In this document: positions 1-5,240 of the stretch, one piece after another
Numbering within the stretch: the first letter of the stretch is position 1
Layout: the number at the start of each line of letters is the position of its first letter
Source of the DNA: an uncultured Eubacteriales bacterium
GTDB lineage: Bacteria > Bacillota > Clostridia > Oscillospirales > Oscillospiraceae
Length of the DNA: 8,706 nucleotides
Reading direction: 5' to 3'
Assembly: GCA_900550615.1 (NCBI GenBank)
Contig: URSX01000071.1
Coordinates: forward strand, 1-8,706
Program-made: the position numbers and the translations under genes
The notes under the pieces: generated by a model
What the model was told of the DNA's origin: nothing
Database searches by the model: none
The model's input: the letters and a program-made list of their open reading frames with translations, nothing else

Positions 1-451
1 GGCCAAAGCCCACGATGCCCAGGGTCTTGCCCTGCAGCTCGATGCCCTTGCCGTAAGCCTTCTTCTCCCACTTGTCCTCACGCATGGTGTGACCGGCGAT
101 GGAGAGATAGCGGGCGCAGGAGAACATGTGACCCATGGCCAGCTCGGCCACGGACTGGGAGGAGGCGCGGGGGGTGTTCTTCACGGTGATGCCGCAGGAC
201 TCGGCATACTTGACGTCGATGTTGTCCACGCCCACGCCGCCGCGGATGATGAGCTTGAGCTTGCCGCCCTTGGCCTCGTCGATGTGGTTGGCGCGGACCT
301 TGGTCTTGGAGCGGACGACCACGGCGTCGAAATCCTTCAGAGCGGCACCCAGCTGATCGGGCTCATAGAACTGCTCGACCACCTCGTGGCCCATCTCACG
401 CAGCTGCGCCATAGCGGTCTTGTCCATACCGTCGGTAACCAGAATACGCAT
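1..451 (-). CDS. serA: D-3-phosphoglycerate dehydrogenase, N-terminal part (cut by window edge)
   Basis: Catalyses NAD-dependent oxidation of 3-phosphoglycerate to 3-phosphohydroxypyruvate, the first step of cytosolic serine synthesis. The reverse complement gives 150 codons starting MRILVTDGMDK. The gene runs off the left edge, so the C-terminal half (most of the NAD domain, the catalytic Glu/His, any ACT or ASB domain) is not visible. Visible family motifs are VVVRSKTKV (residues 44-52), the substrate-side IIRGGVGVDNID (68-79), NTPRASSQSVAELA (92-105, equivalent to the usual NAPxGNTxSVAEH), and GIVGFG (145-150), the opening of the Rossmann GxGxxG loop. The start at 451 is chosen because AAGGAG lies 9 bases upstream. 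serC lies upstream on the same strand and makes the next enzyme of the pathway. Among 2-hydroxyacid dehydrogenases serA is much the best fit because of this neighbour and the motifs. Confidence 0.93.
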   Translation of the reverse strand, partial: MRILVTDGMDKTAMAQLREMGHEVVEQFYEPDQLGAALKDFDAVVVRSKTKVRANHIDEAKGGKLKLIIRGGVGVDNIDVKYAESCGITVKNTPRASSQSVAELAMGHMFSCARYLSIAGHTMREDKWEKKAYGKGIELQGKTLGIVGFG

Positions 452-460
452 AATTGTAAT

Positions 461-466
461 CTCCTT
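461..466 (-). promoter_or_regulatory. Shine-Dalgarno site of serA
   Basis: AAGGAG on the minus strand, 9 bases before the ATG at 451. It fixes the serA start. No convincing promoter is seen immediately upstream, so serA is probably read from the serC promoter or from a site inside the repeat-filled gap. Confidence 0.75.
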
Positions 467-524
467 ATAATTTATTTTTGATTGGGTGCGGGGAAGAATC
501 CCCCCGGTCGGCTTCAGCCACAGC

Positions 525-546
525 CCCTTTAGGCAAGGGACTTTTT
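525..546 (+). repeat. Small hairpin followed by T5 within repeat-rich gap
   Basis: CCCTT (525-529) pairs with AAGGG (535-539) around TAGGC, followed by ACTTTTT. In shape it is a weak plus-strand terminator, but no plus-strand gene precedes it. It more likely belongs to the repeat mosaic that fills 480-805. Confidence 0.35.
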
Positions 547-554
547 GAGGGGGG

Positions 555-597
555 ACGGATTGCCACAGCCAGTGTGCGCACTGGCTTCGCAATGACA
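555..597 (+). repeat. REP-like palindromic element, copy 1
   Basis: The ends are ACGGATTGCCAC (555-566) and GCAATGACA (589-597). ATTGC/GCAAT forms an outer stem, and AGCCAGTG (567-574) pairs perfectly with CACTGGCT (579-586) around TGCG. A second copy lies inverted at 4728-4765 with the same ends but a different, still complementary inner stem. It resembles the widespread class of REP-like elements with ends of the form TCATTGCGA...GCAATCC. Confidence 0.75.
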
Positions 598-674
598 CTT
601 TATAGCAAGTGCGGTGTAAGCCCGGAGAGACGGGCGGGCAGAGGCGTCCACCCCTATGGGGGATATTAGACAGC

Positions 675-702
675 GGGCGGGGTAGAACCCCGCCCCTACG
701 CA
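675..702 (+). repeat. GGGCGGG-type dispersed hairpin, copy a
   Basis: GGGCGGGGT (675-683) pairs with ACCCCGCCC (687-695) around AGA, followed by CTACGCA. The same plan recurs at 8516-8540 with a G-C to A-T change on both arms, and bases 684-702 recur exactly at 8688-8706. It is a member of a dispersed palindromic repeat family. Confidence 0.7.
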
Positions 703-723
703 TTTGCAAGGGGTGCATCTGTT

Positions 724-756
724 GTAGGGCGGGCCGATGTAGGCATCGGCCCCTAC
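724..756 (+). repeat. GTAGG...CCTAC dispersed hairpin, copy b
   Basis: GTAGG (724-728) pairs with CCTAC (752-756). After a three-base bulge (GCG), GGCCGATG (732-739) pairs with CATCGGCC (744-751) around TAGG. It belongs with the neighbouring hairpin by its GTAGGG-C-GGG opening and CCCCTAC ending, but has a different inner stem. Confidence 0.65.
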
Positions 757-775
757 GGATACGTTTTTTGAGGGT

Positions 776-804
776 GCCGTGGCGAACGGGGTGTCCGCCA
801 CGGC
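776..804. terminator. 9-bp perfect hairpin downstream of serC
   Basis: GCCGTGGCG (776-784) and CGCCACGGC (796-804) are perfect inverted repeats with an 11-base loop, starting 14 bases past the serC stop. On the minus strand it is preceded by A/T-rich sequence and followed by ACCCTC, with no U-run, so it is not a classical terminator for serC. It may stabilise the 3' end, reduce read-through into serA, or simply be another repeat module. Confidence 0.4.
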
Positions 805-818
805 TTTAATTATTTATA

Positions 819-1907
819 TTACTTGTGCTCGGCCTCGAACTTCTTCAGGAACTCCACCAGAGCCTGAGCGCCCTCAATGGGCATGGCGTTGTAGACGCTT
901 GCGCGGAGGCCGCCCACGGACTTGTGGCCCTTGAGGTTGTCGTAACCGGCAGCCTTGGTGGCGGCGACCACTTCAGCGTCCAGCTCGGCGGACTCGGTGA
1001 CAAAGGGGATGTTCATCAGGCTGCGGAACTCGGGCTCCACGGTGCCGTTGAACATCTTGGAGGAATCCAGGAAGTCATAGATGACCTTGGCCTTGGCGAT
1101 GTTGCGCTTGTGCATCTCCTCCAGGCCGCCGATGCTCTTGAGGTACTTGAACACCTTGCCGCAGCAGTAGATATCCCAGCAGTTGGGGGTGTTGTACATG
1201 GAGCCGTTGTCGGCGTGAGTTTTATACTTCATGTAGATGGGCATCTTGGGATCTACATCGTCGCGGATCAGATCCTCGCGGATGATGACGATCACCATGC
1301 CGGCGGGTCCCACGTTCTTCTGCACGCCGGCATAGATCAGGCCATAGTCGGAGACGTTGCAGGGCTTGGAGAGGAACATGGAGGACTGGTCGGACACCAG
1401 CACATGGCCCTTGGTGTTGGGCAGCTTGTTCCAGGTGACGCCATGGATGGTCTCATTCTCGCAGATGTAGACATAGTCGGTGTCCTCGGGAATGTCCAGA
1501 TCGGAGCAGTCGGGAATGTAGCTGTAGTTTTTATCCTTGGAGGAGGCAGCCACAATGACCTCACCGTACTTCTTGGCCTCGGCAATGGCCTTCTTAGACC
1601 AGGCACCGGTCTCGATGTAAACGGCCTTGCCGTTCTTCATCAGGTTCCAGGGAATGGCGGCGAACTGCAGGGTAGCGCCGCCCTGGATGAACAGGACCTT
1701 GTAGTTGTCGGGAATGTTCATCAGCTCGCGCAGGTCGGCCTCGGCCTCGTCGATGATCTGCTGGAAGACCTTGGAACGGTGGCTCATCTCCATGACGCAC
1801 ATACCGCTGCCGCGGTAGTTCATCATCTCGTCGCGGATCTCTTCCAGAACGGGTTCCGGCATCATGGCAGGGCCTGCGGAAAAGTTAAAAGTGCGGTTAT
1901 ACTTCAT
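819..1907 (-). CDS. serC: Phosphoserine aminotransferase
   Basis: PLP enzyme that transfers the amino group of glutamate to 3-phosphohydroxypyruvate, giving phosphoserine; in many bacteria it also serves vitamin B6 synthesis. At 362 residues it has the normal SerC length. Visible motifs are the N-terminal FNFSAGPAMMPEPVLEE (7-23), MEMSHRSKVFQQIID (39-53), the PLP-phosphate-binding QGGATLQF (75-82), NETIHGVTW (151-159), VSDQSSMFLSKP (171-182), the Schiff-base lysine K197 in YAGVQKNVGPAG (192-203), and the C-terminal HKSVGGLRASVYNAMP (328-343). The start at 1907 is supported by AGGAGGT 8 bases upstream. serA follows on the same strand after 367 bases, so two successive enzymes of serine synthesis are paired in reverse pathway order. 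Identification is essentially certain. Confidence 0.97.
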   Translation of the reverse strand: MKYNRTFNFSAGPAMMPEPVLEEIRDEMMNYRGSGMCVMEMSHRSKVFQQIIDEAEADLRELMNIPDNYKVLFIQGGATLQFAAIPWNLMKNGKAVYIETGAWSKKAIAEAKKYGEVIVAASSKDKNYSYIPDCSDLDIPEDTDYVYICENETIHGVTWNKLPNTKGHVLVSDQSSMFLSKPCNVSDYGLIYAGVQKNVGPAGMVIVIIREDLIRDDVDPKMPIYMKYKTHADNGSMYNTPNCWDIYCCGKVFKYLKSIGGLEEMHKRNIAKAKVIYDFLDSSKMFNGTVEPEFRSLMNIPFVTESAELDAEVVAATKAAGYDNLKGHKSVGGLRASVYNAMPIEGAQALVEFLKKFEAEHK

Positions 1908-1915
1908 TTGTTAGT

Positions 1916-1922
1916 ACCTCCT
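1916..1922 (-). promoter_or_regulatory. Shine-Dalgarno site of serC
   Basis: AGGAGGT read on the minus strand, 8 bases before the serC ATG. It is close to the full anti-SD complement, suggesting efficient translation. Confidence 0.85.
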
Positions 1923-1964
1923 GTTTGTGTAATGTAATCGGGGATTTACGATTCATACAAATAT

Positions 1965-1993
1965 AGTATAGAACATTCCGTCGGGAGAATCAA
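1965..1993 (-). promoter_or_regulatory. serC promoter (sigma-A type)
   Basis: On the minus strand, -35 TTGATT (1988-1993), a 17-base spacer and -10 TATACT (1965-1970). Both boxes are close to consensus with ideal spacing. The predicted start near 1958 leaves a leader of about 50 bases, too short for a T-box or other large riboswitch. Confidence 0.75.
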
Positions 1994-2077
1994 CCATAAA
2001 AATCCACATTTTTTGAGTTTATCTAAAAAATTTTCAGAGGGACAGACAGAGGGGAGAAAATTCCGGGGCGCGGGAAA

Positions 2078-2105
2078 CCTTGCCACCGTGGGGGCAGCGG
2101 CAAGG
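2078..2105. repeat. 7-bp inverted repeat between divergent promoters
   Basis: CCTTGCC (2078-2084) and GGCAAGG (2099-2105) are separated by 14 bases. The pair lies between the divergent serC and ClC promoters, about 30 bases upstream of the ClC -35 box. It could be an operator or chance; no T-run follows on either strand. Confidence 0.25.
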
Positions 2106-2134
2106 GCTTCGGGGGGAAAATGCATAGACGGCGA

Positions 2135-2163
2135 TTGACAGAGAGGGGCAAAGATGGTATAAA
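2135..2163 (+). promoter_or_regulatory. Promoter of the ClC-family gene (sigma-A type)
   Basis: -35 TTGACA (2135-2140) is a perfect consensus, then a 17-base spacer and -10 TATAAA (2158-2163). Predicted transcription starts near 2170, giving a leader of about 37 bases. That leader is too short for a complete fluoride riboswitch, and I see none. Confidence 0.75.
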
Positions 2164-2206
2164 ATAGGGAGAATTTTGGCGGATCTCCGGGAAAGGACGG
2201 CACGGG

Positions 2207-3478
2207 ATGGACAAGTGGAAAAAGCTCATGGTGCATATCGGCCGGTATCCTGCCGTTTTGGGCAAGTGGCTGGCGGTGGGCGGACTCATCGGCGGCGTAG
2301 GCGGGGTTATCGGCTCGGCGTTCCATATCGGTGTGGACTATGCCACCCGGATCCGGACGGCCCACCCGTGGATCTTGTACCTGCTGCCCCTTCTGGGTCT
2401 TGTGATTGCGGGGCTGTACCGGCTGGCGAAGGTAGAGGGCAAGGACACCAACGCCGTCATCGAGTCGGTACACTTCGGGAAAAATGTGCCGGTGCTGCTG
2501 GTGCCGGTGATCTTTTTGTCCACCGTGCTGACCCATCTGGGCGGCGGCAGTGCCGGCCGTGAGGGTGCGGCCCTGCAGATCGGCGGCGGCATCGGCTTTG
2601 AGACCGGCCGTCTGCTGCACCTGGGGCAGAAGGACCTGCCCCTTGCCACCCTCTGCGGCATGAGTGCCGTCTTTTCCGCCCTGTTCGGCACGCCTTTGAC
2701 GGCGACGGTCTTCGCCATGGAGGTCATCAGCGTGGGCGTGTTTTACTACGCGGGCCTCCTCCCGTGCCTGACGGCGGCGCTGGTGGGTTATGGCGTGAGC
2801 CTGGCCATGAGCGTGCCGCCCACCCGTTTCACCGTGGCCGCCCCGGGGCTGAACGCCTGGACCATGGTGCTGGTGATCCTGCTGGCCATAGGCTGCGGTG
2901 TGGTGAGCATTCTGTTTTGCCGGGGCCTGCAGGGATCGGGCCGCCTGGCGGCTAAACTCCTGCCGAATCCCTTTGTGCGGGTCTTTGTGGGCGGCCTGCT
3001 GGTCATCGCCCTTACGCTGCTGGTGGGCAGCACCGACTATAACGGTGCCGGTATGTCCGTGGTGGAGCAGGCCGTCGGCGGCCATGTCAGCGGCTGGGCG
3101 TGGATTCTGAAGCTGCTGTTCACCGCCGTGACCATCGGCTTCGGCTTCAAGGGCGGCGAGGTGGTACCCTCCTTCTTCGTGGGGGCCGCTTTCGGGTGTC
3201 TGCTGGGGGGGGTTCTGGGTCTGCCGGCGGGCTTCGGCGCAGCCATCGGACTGGTGGCGGTGTTCTGCGGCGCGGTGAACTGCCCCATTGCCTCCGTGCT
3301 TTTGAGCGTTGAGATCTTCGGCATCGGCGGCCTGCTGTATTTTGCCATGGCCTGTGCCATCAGCTATCTTCTCTCCGGCTACTGCGGCCTTTACAGCAGC
3401 CAGACCATTCTCTATTCTAAGCTGCGCGCCGAGTTTATCAACATTCATACCAACGGAAACGAGGATCATCACGAATAA
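2207..3478 (+). CDS. ClC-family anion channel or anion/H+ antiporter
   Basis: Integral membrane protein of 423 residues, hydrophobic almost throughout, with no C-terminal CBS domains; this is the usual compact bacterial ClC length. The signature THLGGGSAGREGAALQIGG (109-127) carries the external gating glutamate E119. GFKGGEVVPSFFVG (312-325) corresponds to the second selectivity-filter loop (GxFxP in classical members), and Y396 in GLYSSQ is the likely central-site tyrosine. The first filter loop, GSGIP in E. coli ClcA, is not recognisable; the equivalent stretch reads VEGKDTNAVIESVH (77-90). The GGSAGREG and FKGGEV patterns resemble the branch that includes fluoride/H+ antiporters, so the transported ion is uncertain. 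The start at 2207 has AAAGGA 9 bases upstream and follows its own promoter. It is monocistronic, with a palindrome after the stop. Confidence 0.92.
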   Translation: MDKWKKLMVHIGRYPAVLGKWLAVGGLIGGVGGVIGSAFHIGVDYATRIRTAHPWILYLLPLLGLVIAGLYRLAKVEGKDTNAVIESVHFGKNVPVLLVPVIFLSTVLTHLGGGSAGREGAALQIGGGIGFETGRLLHLGQKDLPLATLCGMSAVFSALFGTPLTATVFAMEVISVGVFYYAGLLPCLTAALVGYGVSLAMSVPPTRFTVAAPGLNAWTMVLVILLAIGCGVVSILFCRGLQGSGRLAAKLLPNPFVRVFVGGLLVIALTLLVGSTDYNGAGMSVVEQAVGGHVSGWAWILKLLFTAVTIGFGFKGGEVVPSFFVGAAFGCLLGGVLGLPAGFGAAIGLVAVFCGAVNCPIASVLLSVEIFGIGGLLYFAMACAISYLLSGYCGLYSSQTILYSKLRAEFINIHTNGNEDHHE

Positions 3479-3480
3479 AG

Positions 3481-3540
3481 AAAGCCGGCAAACATCCGAA
3501 CTCTTTGCCGCCCGCGGGCGGCAAACTCTGCGAGGCTTTT
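3481..3540 (+). terminator. Strong palindrome downstream of the ClC gene (likely terminator)
   Basis: Bases 3504-3525 form a perfect 22-base palindrome (half-site TTTGCCGCCCG). It is enclosed by AAAGCC (3481-3486) and GGCTTT (3534-3539), with TTTT at 3537-3540. CGGCAAA occurs twice (3486-3492 and 3519-3525), so TTTGCCG at 3504-3510 can pair with either copy. It most likely terminates ClC transcription, since the next gene begins right after it. Confidence 0.55.
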
Positions 3541-3544
3541 GACA
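3539..3544 (+). promoter_or_regulatory. Possible -35 box upstream of the DUF421 gene
   Basis: TTGACA is a perfect -35 sequence, but at 16-18 bases downstream only TATCTC/ATCTCC is found, a poor -10. An alternative promoter reading uses GGATA (3550-3554), 18 bases, and CATACTG (3573-3579), which resembles sporulation sigma-G type sites. The actual promoter is unresolved. Confidence 0.35.
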
Positions 3545-3565
3545 AACACGGATAAAAAGTTATCT

Positions 3566-3600
3566 CCCCGGCCATACTGAAGCAAGTATGGTTGGGGAGG
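3566..3600 (+). promoter_or_regulatory. Leader hairpin overlapping the DUF421 Shine-Dalgarno site
   Basis: Bases 3566-3578 can pair with 3585-3597 over 13 positions (two G-U wobbles) around the loop GAAGCA. The core is CCATACT/AGTATGG. The ribosome site GGGGAGG (3594-3600) begins inside the 3' arm, 7 bases before the ATG at 3608. If transcribed in full, the stem would partly mask the ribosome site. If transcription starts within it, at the CATACTG -10-like site, the stem would be absent. Confidence 0.5.
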
Positions 3601-3607
3601 TATTTTT

Positions 3608-4312
3608 ATGGATCTGCTGCGGGTGGCCGTGACGTCTCTGGCGTCGCTGGCGGCCATGTTTCTGCTGACCAAGCTCATGGGCAACAAGCAAGTGTCCCAG
3701 ATGAACCTGTTTGATTATGTCATCGGCATCACCATCGGTTCCATCGCCGCGGAAATGGCCACCGAGCTGGACACACCGGAAAACTCCCTGCTGGCCATGG
3801 CGGTGTATGCGGTGGCGGCAGTGTGCATCTCGGTGCTGACCAATAAATTTCTGGCCTTCCGCCGGGTGATGACGGGCAAGCCCCTGGTGCTGATGGACGG
3901 GGGCGTTCTCTACCGGGAGAACCTGAAAAAGGCGAAGATGGATCTCAGTGAGTTTCTCATGTACTGCCGCATCGGCGGCTATTTTGACCTGAGTCAGATC
4001 CAGACGGCCCTGCTGGAGCACAACGGAACTGTGACCTTTCTCCCGGTGGAGCTGCAGCGCCCCGCCACCCCGGCGGACTTCTCCATCCAGCCGCAGCAGA
4101 CCCTGCTCCAGACCCCGGTGATCCTGGACGGAGAGGTTCTGCCGGGCAATCTGCAGCGGATCGGGAAGGATGTGACCTGGCTCATGCGCCAGCTCCACGC
4201 GCAGGATTGCGCGGCGCCGGAGGATGTGTTTCTGGCCATGGCGGACGGGAACCTGCTCACCGTCTATCCCATGGAGAGCCGGAAGCGCCCCACAGACCTG
4301 ATGGACAAATAG
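3608..4312 (+). CDS. DUF421/YetF-family membrane protein
   Basis: A 234-residue protein of the YetF (DUF421) family. The molecular role of the family is not settled; in Bacilli some members are spore-associated and affect germination or resistance. Three membrane segments lie at about 4-24, 36-51 and 60-83. The family block FLLTKLMGNKQVSQMNLFDYVIGITIGSIAAE (18-49) matches the usual pattern of a conserved R/K-x-M-G-K/N-K/R-Q motif, then FDYV and TIGS. The soluble C-terminal part begins with GKPLVLMDGGVLYRENLKKAKMDLSEFLMYCRIGGYFDLSQIQTALLE (90-137), also typical. The length is normal. The start is set by GGGGAGG 7 bases upstream. The gene is alone, with no DUF3290 or DUF1657 partner beside it. 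Family assignment is confident; function is not. Confidence 0.9.
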   Translation: MDLLRVAVTSLASLAAMFLLTKLMGNKQVSQMNLFDYVIGITIGSIAAEMATELDTPENSLLAMAVYAVAAVCISVLTNKFLAFRRVMTGKPLVLMDGGVLYRENLKKAKMDLSEFLMYCRIGGYFDLSQIQTALLEHNGTVTFLPVELQRPATPADFSIQPQQTLLQTPVILDGEVLPGNLQRIGKDVTWLMRQLHAQDCAAPEDVFLAMADGNLLTVYPMESRKRPTDLMDK

Positions 4313-4335
4313 TGTTCTTTACTGGGTTGGTAGTG

Positions 4336-4395
4336 CTTTTTATAGCGACTTTATAGCGCTTTCTATACTGGCTTTATAGTAGTTTTAGTTTATAG
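4336..4395 (+). repeat. Imperfect tandem CTTTATAG repeats after the DUF421 gene
   Basis: Five related units: CTTTTTATAG (4336), CTTTATAG (4349), CTTTCTATA (4359), CTTTATAG (4372) and GTTTATAG (4388), spaced 10-16 bases apart. The AT-rich block sits between the gene end and a GC-rich hairpin, in otherwise GC-rich DNA. Confidence 0.5.
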
Positions 4396-4424
4396 GCCCC
4401 GGCTGACTTTCGGCAGCCGGGGCC
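4395..4424. terminator. 11-bp perfect hairpin, probable transcription end of the DUF421 gene
   Basis: GGCCCCGGCTG (4395-4405) pairs perfectly with CAGCCGGGGCC (4414-4424) around an 8-base loop. It lies 82 bases after the stop codon. No T-run follows on the plus strand (ATCGTGTC), so it is not a textbook intrinsic terminator, although it is the strongest hairpin behind the gene. Confidence 0.45.
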
Positions 4425-4597
4425 ATCGTGTCATCGCGGAGGACCCTGCCCACCGCACCCATTCTGCGTCTATCGCGCGATGCGCCGCACTCCCTGCTAC
4501 ACACCTATAGTGGCCGATAATCCTGTTGCGGTGCCCAAAATTTCTGCGCTGCCTTGCGGCGGACGCTTAAAATTTTGACCGCGGCCACTCGCTCATC
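4425..4597. other. Gene-free stretch, degenerate repeat-like DNA
   Basis: No supported gene. AAAATTT (4537-4543) and AAAATTTT (4569-4576) form an inverted pair around a GC-rich core containing GCGCTGCC and GCGGCGG. The overlapping open frames are arginine- and proline-rich and low in hydrophobic order, as expected for translated non-coding GC-rich DNA. Confidence 0.4.
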
Positions 4598-4660
4598 TCG
4601 CTTCTCCCACCACTGGCGGCGCTCGATTCGCTCCCCACATCGGCCCGGTTGCACCAGCTT
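4598..4660 (+). repeat. Dispersed repeat, copy related to 8554-8613 (inverted)
   Basis: The stretch reads CTCGCTTC-n5-CCACTGGC-n-GCGCT and then CGGCCCG-GTT-n-CACCAGC. The reverse complement of 8554-8613 shows the same blocks in the same order (about 21 of the first 27 positions agree). The two copies look like diverged members of one intergenic repeat. Confidence 0.5.
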
Positions 4661-4671
4661 ACCTGTTACCC

Positions 4672-4701
4672 GTAGGGCGGGGTGCCCTCACCCCGCCGCC
4701 C
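4672..4701 (+). repeat. GTAGGG-C-GGG dispersed hairpin, copy c
   Basis: GGCGGGGTG (4676-4684) pairs with CACCCCGCC (4689-4697) around CCCT. It opens with GTAGG, like the copy at 724, and the stem matches the copy at 675 in its GGCGGGGT core. Confidence 0.65.
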
Positions 4702-4727
4702 TGTCTTGCACCGCATTTCTTGCAATG

Positions 4728-4765
4728 TGTCATTGCGAGGGCGCACCGCGCCCGTGGCAATCCGT
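4728..4765 (-). repeat. REP-like palindromic element, copy 2
   Basis: An inverted copy of the element at 555-597. TGTCATTGC (4728-4736) and GCAATCCGT (4757-4765) are the conserved ends, and GGGCGC (4739-4744) pairs with GCGCCC (4748-4753). The inner stem sequence differs from copy 1, but complementarity is kept. Confidence 0.7.
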
Positions 4766-4839
4766 ATTCCCCTCGCGCCGTATCCCTTGTGCTGTCCCCG
4801 GCGTGGGGGGGTCACCCCGCCCTATAACGCGCTTTGCGG

Positions 4840-4861
4840 GGGCGGACGCTTCTGTCCGCCC
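4840..4861. repeat. 8-bp GC-rich hairpin
   Basis: GGGCGGAC (4840-4847) pairs perfectly with GTCCGCCC (4854-4861) around GCTTCT. It has the GGGCGG opening of the dispersed hairpin family, with a different inner half. Confidence 0.5.
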
Positions 4862-4890
4862 GCATCCGGGGCCTATTCTGTCTCGGGGCC

Positions 4891-4917
4891 TTGACAAACG
4901 GAGCCGGGGCATATACT
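4891..4917 (+). promoter_or_regulatory. Likely promoter of the decayed membrane-protein gene
   Basis: TTGACA (4891-4896) is a perfect -35 and TATACT (4912-4917) a strong -10, but the spacer is only 15 bases. It lies 60 bases before the ATG at 4977. It may still drive transcription through the remnant towards the ABC genes. Confidence 0.5.
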
Positions 4918-4976
4918 CTTTATACCGACTTACCAACCCGGAAAGATTCGCGCATACATAGTGAGAAGAGGGGATC

Positions 4977-5240
4977 ATGGAAAAGAAACTGGAGAAGCTG
5001 CCCCATTCCCGTTTTGCTGCGGCCCGGCGGTGGCTCATTTTCTGGACGCTGTTCATCGGCCTGGGGGCCGTGGGCGGCGCGGCGGCTATGCTGATAGACC
5101 CCACTGGCAAGGCCCTGGGCATGGATGCCATGCTGCCGTATTTTTAGGTGCTTCCCTTTGCGGATGCGGTGTTTCAGGACTTCGTATTCTCCGGCGTCGC
5201 TCTGCTCATCGTCAACGGGCTGACCAATCTCACGGCGGCT
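4977..5240 (+). pseudogene. Small membrane-protein gene remnant with internal TAG
   Basis: The frame starts with MEKKLEKLPHSRFAAARRW after a GAAGAGGGG ribosome site and a promoter, and encodes a convincing membrane segment (residues 19-40, LIFWTLFIGLGAVGGAAAMLI). A TAG at 5145-5147 stops it after 56 residues. The same frame continues with protein-like sequence, VLPFADAVFQDFVFSG and then a second hydrophobic stretch VALLIVNGLTNLTAA, up to about 5240. After that it turns into the frame-shifted DNA of the next fragment. The good start signals and continued coding character suggest a gene of several TM segments, disabled by a nonsense change (TAG is one step from CAG) and by loss of its 3' part. 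I do not recognise a named function; a 56-residue product may still be made. Confidence 0.65.

Noticed and set aside
529..801. 90-residue minus-strand frame containing VGAGFYPA
   Set aside because: It is translated from the palindromic repeats of the serC-serA gap; the same VGAGFYPA string appears from another repeat copy near the window end, which explains the apparent conservation.
480..805. CRISPR array in the repeat-rich gap
   Set aside because: The repeats are different palindromes without a constant unit or regular spacers, and no cas gene is visible.
825..1937. 370-codon open frame on the plus strand
   Set aside because: It mirrors serC, whose motifs and catalytic lysine are on the other strand; the composition (Gly/Val/Leu/His) is typical of an antisense shadow.
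2168..2188. GGAGA/TCTCC pairing in the ClC leader as a possible fluoride riboswitch
   Set aside because: Only five base pairs, overlapping the predicted start site, and no sign of the conserved fluoride-aptamer pattern or pseudoknot.
1946..3472. 508-codon open frame on the minus strand
   Set aside because: It is antisense to the ClC gene, rich in His/Gln/Arg/Pro with no membrane or domain pattern, and arises from the GC-skewed codon positions of the real gene.
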